Part shown: one piece after another, positions 16,412 to 25,867 of the stretch
How positions within the stretch are numbered: position 1 is the first letter of the stretch
Layout of the letters: each line of letters opens with the position of its first letter
From: PALSA-612 sp963846915
GTDB lineage: Bacteria; Actinomycetota; Thermoleophilia; Gaiellales; Gaiellaceae
Direction: 5' to 3'
Length of the DNA stretch: 64,000 nt
Assembly: GCA_963846915.1 (NCBI GenBank)
Contig: CAWJXV010000004.1
Span: forward strand, 186,001-250,000
Position numbers and translations under genes: made by a program
The notes under the pieces: generated by a model
Told to the model about the DNA's origin: nothing
Databases searched by the model: none
Seen by the model: only the letters and a program-made list of their open reading frames with translations

Positions 16412-16726
16412 CTAGGGGCCGGTGCCGACGAGGGCGAGCGTATCGAGGAGCTCCGCCAGGCACCGGCCCTTGTGGGTCAGGGTGTACTCGGTTCGCGGCG
16501 GCCGTGAGTCGATCACCCGCCGGGTGAGGACCCCCGCCTCGGCCAGCTCGTCGAGGCGTGCCGACAGCGTCGTCGGCGGCACCGGGCCGAGCACCTGCTT
16601 GAACTCGTTGAAGCGGGTCGCTCCGGTGCGCGACGCGTAGACGATGGCCAGGGCGTGGCGCCGCCCGAGGAGGTCGGCCGCGCGGCGGACCTCCTCGGGC
16701 AGCGGCTGGCAGCTGCGGCAGCGCAT
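16412..16726 (-). CDS. HxlR-family winged-helix regulator
   Basis: This 104-aa protein has the HxlR pattern: an N-terminal Cys pair (CRSCQPL), DLLGRRHALAIVYASRTGAT, FNEFKQVLGPVPPTTLSARL (recognition helix), AGVLTRRVIDSRPPRTEYTL (wing) and a C-terminal helix. HxlR regulators often sense redox or aldehydes through such Cys residues. The start lies 3 nt after the lon stop on the same strand, so it is probably read through from lon. Its target is unknown; the broken MMPL gene lies convergently 17 nt away. Confidence 0.85.
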   Translation of the reverse strand: MRCRSCQPLPEEVRRAADLLGRRHALAIVYASRTGATRFNEFKQVLGPVPPTTLSARLDELAEAGVLTRRVIDSRPPRTEYTLTHKGRCLAELLDTLALVGTGP

Positions 16727-16729
16727 CGC

Positions 16730-19021
16730 CTAGGCGGCGAGCGGCGTCTCGGCGACGGCGGCCGGCTCGAGCGCGAGGTCGAGCACCTCGACGATCGACA
16801 TCACCGGGTGGAAGGCGATCTCGCCGCGGACGTCCTCCGGGACGTCGTCGAGGTCGGCCCGGTTCCGCTCCGGGATGATCACGTCCGTGATCCCGGCGGC
16901 GTGGGCCGCGAGCACCTTCTGCTTGAGTCCGCCGATCGGCAGCACCCGTCCCTGCAGGGTGACCTCGCCGGTCATCCCGACCGTGTGCTTCACCGGCCGC
17001 CCGGTGAGGAGCGACGCGAGCGCGGTCGTCATCGTGACGCCGGCGCTCGGACCGTCCTTCGGGATCGCGCCCGCGGGCACGTGGACGTGGAACGAGCGGC
17101 CGTCGAAGCTCTCCTCGGGGATGCCGAGCCCGTCCGCGTGCGCGCGTACCCACGAAAGGGCGATGCGCGCCGACTCCTTCATCACGTCGCCGAGCTGTCC
17201 GGTGAGGACGAGCGGATCGGCGCCGGTCATCGCCGACGCCTCGACGAAGAGGACGTCGCCGCCGGTGCCGGTCACGGCCAGGCCGGTCGCGACGCCGGGC
17301 GTGGCCGTCCGCTCTGCCGTCTCGCGGTAGAACCTCTGGCGGCCGAGCGCGTCGCGTACCGCAGCCTCGCCGAGCTCGACGGGCGCCGTCGCAGAGCCGC
17401 TTGCAATCCTGGTCGCGGTCTTGCGGAGCAGCTTGCCGAGCTCGCGCTCGAGCTGGCGGACGCCGGCCTCCCGCGTGTAGTCGGAGACGACGAGCTCGAG
17501 CAGGTCGCCGATGATCGCGACCTCGTCCGCGAGGAGGCCGTTGCGCTCGCGCTGCCGCGGCCAGAGATAGCCGCGTGCGATCGCGACCTTCTCGTCCACC
17601 GTGTAGCCGTCGAAGCGCAGCACCTCCATGCGGTCGAGGAGGGGGCCGGGGATCGTGTCGGCGATGTTGCCGGTGGCGATGAAGACGACCTCGGACAGGT
17701 CGAGCTCGACGTCGAGGTAGTGGTCGCGGAACGAGTGGTTCTGCGCCGGATCGAGCACCTCGAGCAACGCCGCCGACGGATCGCCGCGCCAGTCGGCGCC
17801 GACCTTGTCGACCTCGTCGAGCATGATCACGGGGTTCATCGTCCCGGCGTCGCGCAGCGCGCGGACGAGGCGGCCGGGGAGCGCGCCGATGTACGTGCGG
17901 CGGTGACCGCGGATCTCTGCCTCGTCGCGGACGCCGCCGAGCGACATACGGACGAACTCGCGGTTGAGGGCGCGCGCGATCGACTCGCCGATCGACGTCT
18001 TGCCCGTGCCGGGCGGCCCGATCAGGGTCAGGATCGCACCGGAGCGCTTGTCCTCGGCGATGCCGCGCTCCTGGCGCAGCTTCCGCACGGCCAGGTACTC
18101 GACGATCCGTTCCTTGACGTCGTCCAGCCCGGCGTGGTCCGCGTCGAGCACCTCGCGCGCGTTGACAGGGTCGAGTCGCTCCTCGGAGCGCTTGCCCCAC
18201 GGGACCGCGAGCAGCCAGTCGAGGTAGGTGCGGATCATCCCGGCCTCGCCGGTCGCGTCGCCCATGCGCTCGAGCCTGCCGAGCTCGCGCTCGGCCTGCT
18301 CGCGCACGTCGGCGGGCATCTCGGACTCCGCGATCCTCGCGCGGTACTCCTCGACGACGGAACCCTCGTCGTCTCCGAGCTCCTTCCGGATCGAGTCCAT
18401 CTGCTTGCGCAGGAAGTACTCGCGCTGCTGCTTCTGGGCGCCGGACTCGACGTCCTCGCGGATGCGCCGGCGCACCTGCTGCTCGGCCAGCCGCTCGCGC
18501 TGGAAGCGGACGGCGAGCTCGAGCCGGTCGACGACGTCGAGCGCCTCGAGCAGCTCGACCTTCTGGCCGAAGGTCAGGTCAGGCGCGTAGCCGGCCGTGT
18601 CGGCCAGCGCGCCGGGCTCGCGCACGGCACGGACGAAGGCCGAGACGCGCTCGTCTGCACCGCGCAACTCGAGGATCTCCTCGACGACGGCGCGGTACTC
18701 GACCTCGAGCTCACGGGTCCTGACGGCGGGCGGCGTCTCGTCCGGACGCTCCTCGACCTCGACCCGCAGATTCCCGGCGGAATCGGTGAGCGCCGAGCCC
18801 ACGAGCCCTCGGTGGATGCCGGCCACCGCGACCGCCTCCGCGCCGCCGGGCAGGCGGACGCGCTCGACGACCTCCGCAACGGTGCCGACCTTCGCGTATT
18901 CGTTCTCGTGCTTGGGCACGAGCAGGACGCGCTCGTCGTCGCCGATCTCGGCGGCCAGGGTGATGTTCATGTTCGGGAAGACGACCGTGTCCTCCAGCGG
19001 AACGAGCAGCAACGTGCTCAA
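16730..19021 (-). CDS. lon: ATP-dependent endopeptidase La (Lon protease)
   Basis: This 763-aa protein has the full Lon layout: an N-terminal substrate-binding domain (LLLVPLEDTVVFPNMNITL), a coiled-coil region, the AAA+ module with Walker A GPPGTGKTS and Walker B PVIMLDEVDK, and the protease domain with catalytic Ser in KDGPSAGVTMTTA and Lys in GGLKQKVLAAHAAG. Length is normal for Lon. It degrades misfolded and regulatory proteins in the cytoplasm. Translation begins at TTG, with GGAG 12 nt upstream; the first clear conventional alternative is much later, so TTG is preferred. The gene is preceded by a strong terminator and followed by an HxlR regulator. Confidence 0.95.
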   Translation of the reverse strand: MSTLLLVPLEDTVVFPNMNITLAAEIGDDERVLLVPKHENEYAKVGTVAEVVERVRLPGGAEAVAVAGIHRGLVGSALTDSAGNLRVEVEERPDETPPAVRTRELEVEYRAVVEEILELRGADERVSAFVRAVREPGALADTAGYAPDLTFGQKVELLEALDVVDRLELAVRFQRERLAEQQVRRRIREDVESGAQKQQREYFLRKQMDSIRKELGDDEGSVVEEYRARIAESEMPADVREQAERELGRLERMGDATGEAGMIRTYLDWLLAVPWGKRSEERLDPVNAREVLDADHAGLDDVKERIVEYLAVRKLRQERGIAEDKRSGAILTLIGPPGTGKTSIGESIARALNREFVRMSLGGVRDEAEIRGHRRTYIGALPGRLVRALRDAGTMNPVIMLDEVDKVGADWRGDPSAALLEVLDPAQNHSFRDHYLDVELDLSEVVFIATGNIADTIPGPLLDRMEVLRFDGYTVDEKVAIARGYLWPRQRERNGLLADEVAIIGDLLELVVSDYTREAGVRQLERELGKLLRKTATRIASGSATAPVELGEAAVRDALGRQRFYRETAERTATPGVATGLAVTGTGGDVLFVEASAMTGADPLVLTGQLGDVMKESARIALSWVRAHADGLGIPEESFDGRSFHVHVPAGAIPKDGPSAGVTMTTALASLLTGRPVKHTVGMTGEVTLQGRVLPIGGLKQKVLAAHAAGITDVIIPERNRADLDDVPEDVRGEIAFHPVMSIVEVLDLALEPAAVAETPLAA

Positions 19022-19104
19022 GACGACCTCACTCCTTCGGTAGTGTTCTCGCAGTAACTACAGAAAGTGTACCGAGGGGAGTCGAGCTAGCGTCTGGGCC
19101 GCCG

Positions 19105-19144
19105 GGAGCCCGCGCCGCCCGAATGCCGGGGCGGCGCGGGCTCC
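19105..19144. terminator. 16-bp hairpin between BBE oxidase and lon
   Basis: GGAGCCCGCGCCGCCC and GGGCGGCGCGGGCTCC form a perfect 16-bp GC-rich stem around an 8-nt loop. It lies 10 nt after the stop of the leftward FAD oxidase and upstream of lon, so it should insulate lon from it. There is no marked T tract. Confidence 0.7.
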
Positions 19145-19153
19145 TTGATAGAG

Positions 19154-20569
19154 CTAGCTTGCGGGCGTGATGTTCAGGTTCATCCGGAAGAGGTTCTCCG
19201 GGTCGTACCTGGCCTTGAGCTCGGCCAGCCGCTCGTAGTTCTCGCCGTAGCCGGCCCGGACGAGCGCCTCCTTCTCCTCGCCCAGCCCGGGGAAGTTGAG
19301 GTACACGCCGCCGTTCGAATGGCGCTCCATCGCGGCCCAGAAGTCACGGCCGTAGGCGATTGCCTCCTCGCTCTGCTCCGAGTCGGTCCAGTTCACCTCG
19401 CCGGTGACGAGGAAGGCCGCGTCGCGGCCGCCGTAGGCGGTGTCCGCCTCTGCGGGGCCGCTCATCGCGCCGCCGTGATGCCAGATCACGAGGTCGGTCA
19501 GCGGAGTGGGCCGGCGCTCGGCGAAGTCGACGATGTCGTCGATCGCGTCCTGGCTCAGCTCGTCGAGCGCGCGCGACTTCCAGTAGTAGAGGCCGCCCTT
19601 CGGGAAGAGCGCGTCGAATCCGCTCTGCAGCCCGAGCCAGGGCCACGGCCCGCTCAGGTCGAGCAGCGGCTCGGCGAGCTCGCGGAGCGGCTGCACGACC
19701 GCCTCGCCCTCCTCGACCGGCCCGGAGTAGACGCCCACGACGATCTGGACCGGCGTTCCGTGCAGCTCCGGCGGGAAGGGCTCCGCCGGCGGGACGCTGA
19801 CCAGGATCGTGACCGAGCTCAGCTCGTCGGGTGCGGAAGCCATGTAGTCGCGCCAGGCAGGCACGAGCTCCCTGGCCCGCTCCAGCGGATAGAAGACCGC
19901 GCCGACCGTCACCATCGGCCCGACGGGATGAGCCTGGAACTCGAACGAGGTCACGGCGCCGAAGTTGCTGCCGGCACCGCGCACCGCCCAGAACAGGTCC
20001 TCGTTCTCCGTCGCGCTGGCTCTGCGCAGCTGCCCGTCCGCGGTGACGATGTCGACCGACAGCAGGCTGTCGATCGAGAGCCCGTACTTGCGCCGCACGT
20101 GCCCGACACCGCCGTGCAGCGTCAAGCCGCCGATCCCCGTCGTCGACACGACGCCGCCGGGCACGACCAGCCCGAAGAGCTGCGACTCGCGGTCGCAGTC
20201 GCCCCAGGTCGCGCCGCCCTGGGCGCGGACGATGCCCGTGGCGGGATCGACATGGACGCCGTTCATCTGCGACAGGTCGACGACGAGGCCGCCGTCGTTG
20301 ACGGCGTTGCCTGCGACGTTGTGACCGCCGCCTCTGACGGAGAGGAGGAGGCCGTGGTCGCGTGCGAAGTTGACGGCGTCGACGACGTCGGCTGCGCCGG
20401 TGCACTGCACGATCAGCGCAGGCCGGCGATCGATCAGCCCGTTCCAGATCGCCCGTGCATCGTCGTAACCGGGATCGCCGGGCTGCAGGACGGGCCCGCG
20501 AATACCCATCGCGAAGGCCTGAACGGCCTCCGCGTCGAGCGTCGCCTCGGCGGTGGGAGAGCTTGCCAT
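19154..20569 (-). CDS. FAD-binding oxidoreductase with BBE domain
   Basis: This ~471-aa protein starts at MASSPTAEAT, whose ATG follows AGAGGAGGATGGA; an upstream ATG at 20593 would add only 8 residues. It has the PP-loop FAD fold: VRGGGHNVAGNAV contains the His that binds FAD covalently in relatives, and VPGGVVSTTGIGGLTLHGG follows. The C-terminus ends YDPENLFRMNLNITP, the BBE motif. Enzymes of this family oxidise sugars, alkaloids or polyketides. The usual GGG in the TLGGG segment is HGG here. A second family member begins at 63904. Confidence 0.88.
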   Translation of the reverse strand: MASSPTAEATLDAEAVQAFAMGIRGPVLQPGDPGYDDARAIWNGLIDRRPALIVQCTGAADVVDAVNFARDHGLLLSVRGGGHNVAGNAVNDGGLVVDLSQMNGVHVDPATGIVRAQGGATWGDCDRESQLFGLVVPGGVVSTTGIGGLTLHGGVGHVRRKYGLSIDSLLSVDIVTADGQLRRASATENEDLFWAVRGAGSNFGAVTSFEFQAHPVGPMVTVGAVFYPLERARELVPAWRDYMASAPDELSSVTILVSVPPAEPFPPELHGTPVQIVVGVYSGPVEEGEAVVQPLRELAEPLLDLSGPWPWLGLQSGFDALFPKGGLYYWKSRALDELSQDAIDDIVDFAERRPTPLTDLVIWHHGGAMSGPAEADTAYGGRDAAFLVTGEVNWTDSEQSEEAIAYGRDFWAAMERHSNGGVYLNFPGLGEEKEALVRAGYGENYERLAELKARYDPENLFRMNLNITPAS

Positions 20570-20624
20570 TCCATCCTCCTCTCGTGATTGCACTGCCCCA
20601 CAGTCACGGGAGGTCCCGCGAACG

Positions 20625-21047
20625 TTACGACCCCTCGGGGCGATCCTCCACGCCTTCTCGGAGCTGCCGGTCGTACTCGCCCTCGTCGAAATGGCCCCGC
20701 GACCCGGCGATCAGGCCGTCGGCTCCGAGCGTCCACTCCTCGAAGCCGCTGATGCGGACGCGGTGGCCGGTGCCGCCCGGGCCGGAGTTCGTGCCGACGA
20801 GCGTCCAGCGGTACTCGGCGCCGCCGTCGTCTCGTACCGCCACGTCCTCCATCAGGACCTGCATGTCGGGGAAGGCGGTCATGAACGAGCGGGCGGCCTC
20901 GGTGACTGCCGCTCGCCCCTCGGCCGGCTCGCCGCCGTTGATCGTCAGCGAGCCGTCGGGCGCGTAGTGCCCGGCGACGCGCGCGGGATCTCCGCTGCAC
21001 CAGGCCTGCGTGTAGCTCCGCGCCAGCTCCTCCAGACTCGCGGTCAT
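20625..21047 (-). CDS. SnoaL-like (NTF2-fold) protein
   Basis: This 140-aa protein has the SnoaL/NTF2-like pattern: ARSYTQAWCSGDPARVAGHY, APDGSLTINGGEPAEGRAAV, a FPDMQVLMEDV strand and RVRISGFEEWTLGADGLI. Members are polyketide cyclases, ester cyclases or binding proteins. The gene shares the strand with the downstream BBE oxidase (gap about 55 nt), and the divergent neighbour is a flavin monooxygenase, so a small oxidative pathway is plausible, but no substrate can be named. Confidence 0.8.
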   Translation of the reverse strand: MTASLEELARSYTQAWCSGDPARVAGHYAPDGSLTINGGEPAEGRAAVTEAARSFMTAFPDMQVLMEDVAVRDDGGAEYRWTLVGTNSGPGGTGHRVRISGFEEWTLGADGLIAGSRGHFDEGEYDRQLREGVEDRPEGS

Positions 21048-21087
21048 CGCAGGGATAGTCCTACCAGGACTGCGTTAGAGTCGCCGC

Positions 21088-22575
21088 GTGAGCGGGAGGC
21101 GACACGTCACGATCGTCGGCGCCGGGCCTGGCGGGATCTGCGCCGGGATCAAGCTCAAGGAGGCCGGGTTCGACGACTTCGTCATCATCGAGCGCTCGAC
21201 CAACGTCGGCGGCACGTGGGCGAACGGCCGCTACCCCGGGCTCTGCTGCGACACGCCGTCGCTCCTCTACTCGTTCACGTTCGAGCAGAAGCTCGACTGG
21301 ACGCGCACCTGCGCGCGGCAGCCGGAGATCAGGCGGTACATGGAGCACCTGGTCGACAAGTACGGGCTCGCGCCGCACATCCGCTTCAACGCCGAGCTCC
21401 GCGAGGCCCGCTGGGACGAGGACGAGCACCGGTGGGTGCTTCGCGCGGCCGACGGCTGGACGACGAGCTCGGACGTGGTCATCAGCGGGCTCGGGATGTT
21501 CAACCGGCTCCGCTGGCCGGACATCCCCGGTCTCGAGGACTTCGGCCGCCAGGTCATCCACACCGGGAACTGGCCGGACGGAGGCGTCGACTTCCGGGGA
21601 AAGCGCGCGGTCGTGATCGGCTGCGCTGCGAGCGCGACGCAGGCGATCCCGGAGATCGCGAGGGAGGCCGAGAGCATCGTCGTGTACATGCGGACCGCGA
21701 ACTGGGTCGTGCCCAAGGAGGACGACGCGTACACGGAGGAGCAGCTCGAGGAGCTCCGCGCCGACCCGGAGGTCGGGATCGGCAAGCGGAACGAGTACCT
21801 CGACTGGGCCGAGGCCGTGCTCACGTTCGACAAGCCGGACCTGCTGAAGGAGCTCGAGGCGAGCGCGTTCGAGAACCTGGCCGTGGTCGAGGATCCCGAG
21901 ACGCGCGAGAAGCTCCGGCCGAAGGTGCCGTTCGGCTCCCAGCGGATCCTGTTCTCGAACGACTTCTATCCGACGTTCAACCGGAACAACGTCGAGCTCG
22001 TCACGGAGGACATCGAGAGGGTCACGACCGACGGCGTGGTGACGGCGGACGGCCGCGAGCGCACCGCCGACGTGCTCGTGCTCGCGACCGGATACGACAC
22101 GACGAGGTTCCTGTCGGTGATCGAGGTCGTCGGGCGCGGCGGAGTCCGCATCGAGGACGTCTGGGCGGACGGGGCGCAGGCGTATCTCGGCATCACGGTC
22201 GCCGGCTTCCCGAACCTGTTCATGCTCTACGGCCCGAACACGAACCAGGGCAGCATCCTGCTCATGATCGAGCACGAGGTCGCCTACATCGTCCGCAAGC
22301 TCGAGCACATGCGCGACAACGACATCGCCTGGCTCGACGTCCGCCGCGAGGTCATGGACGACTACAACGAGGCTCTCCAGCGCCACCTGTCCACGGTCGA
22401 GGTGCTGCAGACCGTCGGCACGAAGTACTACCGCGCCGGCTTCTCTCCCACCGGTCGCATCGTCACGCAGTGGCCGCACACGATGGCCGAGTACGCGGCG
22501 AGGACGGGCGCGCCGGACGAGGACGCCTTCGAGCAGCACCGCGCCGACCGCGTGCCCGAGACGGCCGCCATCTAG
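21088..22575 (+). CDS. Baeyer-Villiger-type flavin monooxygenase
   Basis: This 495-aa protein starts at GTG. It shows the first Rossmann motif VTIVGAGPGGICAG, then GGTWANGRYPGLCCDTPS (the GxWxxxxYPG motif of class B monooxygenases), a region LEDFGRQVIHTGNWP close to the FxGxxxHxxxWP fingerprint, the second Rossmann motif AVVIGCAASATQ, and DVLVLATGYDTT. It should use NADPH and O2 to convert ketones to esters or hydroxylate substrates. It is convergent with a membrane protein gene only 3 nt away, so the two messages overlap. Confidence 0.88.
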   Translation: MSGRRHVTIVGAGPGGICAGIKLKEAGFDDFVIIERSTNVGGTWANGRYPGLCCDTPSLLYSFTFEQKLDWTRTCARQPEIRRYMEHLVDKYGLAPHIRFNAELREARWDEDEHRWVLRAADGWTTSSDVVISGLGMFNRLRWPDIPGLEDFGRQVIHTGNWPDGGVDFRGKRAVVIGCAASATQAIPEIAREAESIVVYMRTANWVVPKEDDAYTEEQLEELRADPEVGIGKRNEYLDWAEAVLTFDKPDLLKELEASAFENLAVVEDPETREKLRPKVPFGSQRILFSNDFYPTFNRNNVELVTEDIERVTTDGVVTADGRERTADVLVLATGYDTTRFLSVIEVVGRGGVRIEDVWADGAQAYLGITVAGFPNLFMLYGPNTNQGSILLMIEHEVAYIVRKLEHMRDNDIAWLDVRREVMDDYNEALQRHLSTVEVLQTVGTKYYRAGFSPTGRIVTQWPHTMAEYAARTGAPDEDAFEQHRADRVPETAAI

Positions 22576-22578
22576 ACC

Positions 22579-23592
22579 TCAGGCTGGCGCCGGCGCGGGG
22601 CTTGCAGCCTTCTCGCGGTGCCGGTGGCGAAGCCAGCGGAAGCCGATCCAGGCGAGCGTCAGGAGCGCCGAGAAGAGGAGCAGTGCGAAGAACGCGGTCA
22701 GCCACTTGCCGGAGCCGACCTCGGTTCCGGTCAGCAGCGCGACCACCGCGACGACGATCGGGATCGCGATCAGCAGCACCATGCGCAGGAGGCCCGCGGA
22801 GAGGCCGATCCTGATCTCCGGCGCCGGTGCCCGCGCAACCGTCACGCCCGCCTCCTCGCTCGTCCGCTCGGCGTAGAACGCCGTGGCCTTCTTGCCCATC
22901 TGCAGCGCGCTCCGTCGCATCGCGACGGCCATGTACGGCACCCAGAGCAACGGCAGCACGAGCCCGAATACGAGCGTCACTCCGAGCCAGATCCAGCGCA
23001 GGGTCCTGACGAACGTGCTCGGCTTCGGATCTTCCGAGGCTCCGATGACACCGAGCAGATAGGCCATCCGCTTGATCATGTTCCAGCGCGTCCCGCGCGG
23101 GAGGCGCTTGTGCTCGTCCGGCCTGGGTGCCTGCGTGAGCGCGTTCAGGGCCGTGCCTGCCTCCTCGGTCGTGCCGTAGGCGCCCTGGAGGACGAGCAGG
23201 TCGGCCGCGCGCATCTGGTCCGTGGGCGCATAGCCGTTGATCGCGGCGACCTCGAACGCCATCTGAGCCTGGGCGAGGAGCGCCGCGCAGAACGCGATCG
23301 GGATCAGGACGATGAACGGCCCGCCGACGAACGCGCCCTCGGTCATGCTCACGCGCGTCTGGTGCTCGATCGCCTTCCGCTCGAGCTCCTCCACCGGTGC
23401 CTCGGGATCGGCGCTCCGGCGCTTGTCGGTCGCCGTGGCGGCGCGGGGGCCGAAGTACTTGAGCGACCAGAGCGCGAGATGCTCCGACATGTTCTGAGGG
23501 TCGGCCCAGAGGACCTTCAGGAGCGCCGGTGCCTCGAAGATGGTGTCGCCGTCCGCCTCCGCGTCGATCGCCGTCGCCTGGTCGCCGCTCAT
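22579..23592 (-). CDS. Hypothetical multi-pass membrane protein
   Basis: This 337-aa protein has no recognised family. An acidic N-terminal ~50 residues (EADGDTIFEAPALLKVLWAD) is followed by four hydrophobic segments: FIVLIPIAFCAALLA (about 95-115), WIWLGVTLVFGLVLPLLWV (about 205), LRMVLLIAIPIVVAVVALL (about 275) and LTAFFALLLFSALLTLAWI (about 300). The C-terminus is basic, then Ala/Pro-rich. The ATG lies 10 nt after the stop of the YbhN-like gene, so they form an operon and may act together on the envelope. Confidence 0.7.
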   Translation of the reverse strand: MSGDQATAIDAEADGDTIFEAPALLKVLWADPQNMSEHLALWSLKYFGPRAATATDKRRSADPEAPVEELERKAIEHQTRVSMTEGAFVGGPFIVLIPIAFCAALLAQAQMAFEVAAINGYAPTDQMRAADLLVLQGAYGTTEEAGTALNALTQAPRPDEHKRLPRGTRWNMIKRMAYLLGVIGASEDPKPSTFVRTLRWIWLGVTLVFGLVLPLLWVPYMAVAMRRSALQMGKKATAFYAERTSEEAGVTVARAPAPEIRIGLSAGLLRMVLLIAIPIVVAVVALLTGTEVGSGKWLTAFFALLLFSALLTLAWIGFRWLRHRHREKAASPAPAPA

Positions 23593-23604
23593 CGAGCGCC
23601 AAGG

Positions 23605-24708
23605 CTAGCCGGTGGGCGCCTTGGCCGCCTTCGGCTTGCCCAGCCGGTACGTCGCGGCCGCCGCCAGTCCGAGCACGAGCGTGGGGACGACGGTGAGGAA
23701 ACGGTAGATCAGCGTGACGGCCACCGCCTCCGGGTTCGATGCCCCGAAACCGACGAGCGCCCCGGTCAGGGCGAGCTCCTCGATGCCGAACCCGCCCGGC
23801 GTGATCGGGATCGAGCCGAGTGCGCGGATCAGCGACCAGGCGGCGAACGCCTCCACGATGCTGATCTCGGACGGACCGACGCCGACCGCGCGCAGCGTCA
23901 TGACCAGGACGAGGAACACGGCGATCTGGCTCGCGAGCACCGAGAGCGTCAGCCAGTGCCAGCGGCGACGGAGCAGCTCGATCGCCTCGGCGCGGAAGCG
24001 GACGAACTCGTCCCCGGTCCAGCGGACCGGGCGCTTGTGGACCAGGTGCTTGAGCCAGGTGACGATCCGGGCGGTCTTGTCGCCGACTCTCTTCGCGAGG
24101 CGCTTGCTGGAGAGTCCGACGGCGAAGCCGGCAACGATCGCGACGAAGACGGCGAGGCCGATCAGCGCCACCCAGTCGAGCGTCGTGTTGCGCCCGCCTT
24201 CCGCGGTCAGCGCTGCGACCCCCAGGATCGGGAAGCCGTAGGTAACGAGCTGCCCCCAGATGTTCGTCAACGCTACCGCGAGGCCGACGGGCCGTCCCTC
24301 GATGCCCCAGCTCCTCAGCATCCCGAACTGCGTCGCCATCGCCACCGCCGTGCCGCCGGGGGCGACGAGCGAGAGAGCCGAGGACGCCGACGTGACGCGC
24401 AGCGCGTTCAGGAAGCCGAGCCCCGGGAGCGCCGCCATCCAGGGGAGCGCGCTGCTGAGGAGATTGACGATCGTGACGGCGATCAGGGCGACGATCCATC
24501 CCCAGGAGAGCGTTGTGACGACGTCCCAGACCTGCGCGTAGTCGGCGATCTTCGGTAGCAGGTACGCGAAGACGACGCCGATGATGACGACCGAGACGAC
24601 GCCGCCGACAATCCGTGTCCTACCGGTTCGCTTCTTCTTCTCCGCGCGATCGAGCTCCTGCTGGACGAGCTCGTCCTCGACCCGCTTCGGAGTGTCGGCG
24701 GTGGTCAC
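23605..24708 (-). CDS. YbhN/UPF0104-type flippase-like integral membrane protein
   Basis: This 367-aa protein has a charged N-terminus (ELVQQELDRAEKKKR) and eight or so membrane helices, with the family signatures FAWSLIRALGSIPITPGGFG-type motif (SIPITPGGFGIEELAL) and VAVTLIYRFLTVVPTLVLG. This is the fold of the membrane domain of MprF, the lysylphosphatidylglycerol synthase/flippase. Members without the synthase domain are thought to move lipids. It is first in an operon with the hypothetical membrane protein and divergent from YihY. Confidence 0.85.
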   Translation of the reverse strand: MTTADTPKRVEDELVQQELDRAEKKKRTGRTRIVGGVVSVVIIGVVFAYLLPKIADYAQVWDVVTTLSWGWIVALIAVTIVNLLSSALPWMAALPGLGFLNALRVTSASSALSLVAPGGTAVAMATQFGMLRSWGIEGRPVGLAVALTNIWGQLVTYGFPILGVAALTAEGGRNTTLDWVALIGLAVFVAIVAGFAVGLSSKRLAKRVGDKTARIVTWLKHLVHKRPVRWTGDEFVRFRAEAIELLRRRWHWLTLSVLASQIAVFLVLVMTLRAVGVGPSEISIVEAFAAWSLIRALGSIPITPGGFGIEELALTGALVGFGASNPEAVAVTLIYRFLTVVPTLVLGLAAAATYRLGKPKAAKAPTG

Positions 24709-24789
24709 GGTACGACGCTACACCGTGGTGGGCCGCGGCCCCCGCAGCGTTCCGGCCAGCCGTACGATCCGGTCAGGACACCGAGACCT

Positions 24790-25758
24790 GTGGAACCGGT
24801 CGACGAGACACAGCCGAGCGACGTCCGGCCCTCTTCGCGCGCGAAGCGGGCGCGGCTGTGGGCCGCCGCCATGCAAGAGCGCGGCCGGCGGTACGGCGAC
24901 CGCGCTCAGATGGAGCGGAGCCGGCACGCGTCCGTCGACGCGGTGTTCGAGATGGTCGACCGAGACGGCGAGGTCGCGGGCGGGATCATCGCCGGCGCGC
25001 TCGCGTACCGGCTGTTCATCTGGCTCCTACCGCTCGGTCTCGTCGCGGTCGCCGGCCTCGGGATCGCCGCCGACGCCAGCTCGGAGTCTCCCGAGCAGGC
25101 GGCCGGCCAGATCGGCCTGCTCGGCCTCGTCACGAGCTCGATTTCCGACGCATCCAAGAGCTCGAACCGGTACTACGCCCTCGCGATCGGCATCCCGATC
25201 CTGATCTACGTCACGCGGAGCGTGCTGCGCGTGCTGATCGGATCGCACAGGCTCGTCTGGCGCGATCTCCGCTCGGCCGTGCCCAGGCCGACGATCGCGG
25301 CGTCGCTCGAGCTGCTGGGCCTCTTCGCCGCCCTGTTCGTCGCCTACGGCCTCTCGCGCGCCGTCGGCAAGCACACCGACGGACTCGTCGGCGTCATCGT
25401 GACGCTCGTGATGACCCTGCCGTACTCGGGCGTCTGGCTCCTCATCTCGAAGCGGCTTCCGCATCGCGGCGCTCCCTGGCAAGCCCTCGTACCCGGTGCC
25501 CTGCTGTTCGGGGTCGGCACGGAGGTGATCCACGTGGTTGCCGTGTACTTCATCGGGCCGTACTCGCTCGCGAAGCAGGGCACCTACGGTGCGCTCGGGG
25601 TCGCGGCCGTGCTCCTGCTCGGGCTCTTCTTCTTCAGCCGGCTGATCGTCGGCGCGGCGATCGTCAACGCGACGCTGTGGGAGCGACAGGTGCGGCGGGA
25701 ACAGCCGGAGCCTGAGCCGGGTCCAGCCGCAGCTCCTCTCCCGCCTCCGGCCGCCTGA
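24790..25758 (+). CDS. YihY/BrkB-family membrane protein
   Basis: This 322-aa protein starts at GTG. The YihY pattern is seen: AVFEMVDRDGEVAGGIIAGA, ALAYRLFIWLLPLGLVAVAG, several further helices, and GAPWQALVPGALLFGVGTEV with FIGPYSLAKQGTYGALGVAA near the end. The C-terminus is Pro/Glu/Ala-rich. The family is widespread and sometimes called virulence factor BrkB or misnamed ribonuclease BN; its role in the envelope is unsettled. It is divergent from the YbhN-like operon. Confidence 0.85.
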   Translation: MEPVDETQPSDVRPSSRAKRARLWAAAMQERGRRYGDRAQMERSRHASVDAVFEMVDRDGEVAGGIIAGALAYRLFIWLLPLGLVAVAGLGIAADASSESPEQAAGQIGLLGLVTSSISDASKSSNRYYALAIGIPILIYVTRSVLRVLIGSHRLVWRDLRSAVPRPTIAASLELLGLFAALFVAYGLSRAVGKHTDGLVGVIVTLVMTLPYSGVWLLISKRLPHRGAPWQALVPGALLFGVGTEVIHVVAVYFIGPYSLAKQGTYGALGVAAVLLLGLFFFSRLIVGAAIVNATLWERQVRREQPEPEPGPAAAPLPPPAA

Positions 25759-25867
25759 GGTCGAAGAAGAGCAGCGCGATCGCGATGCCGGCGTAGGGCA
25801 TCACGATCACGTAGACGAGCGAGCTGGGACGGCCACGACCAGGAGGGCGAAGCTCCGGCGCTCGCGG

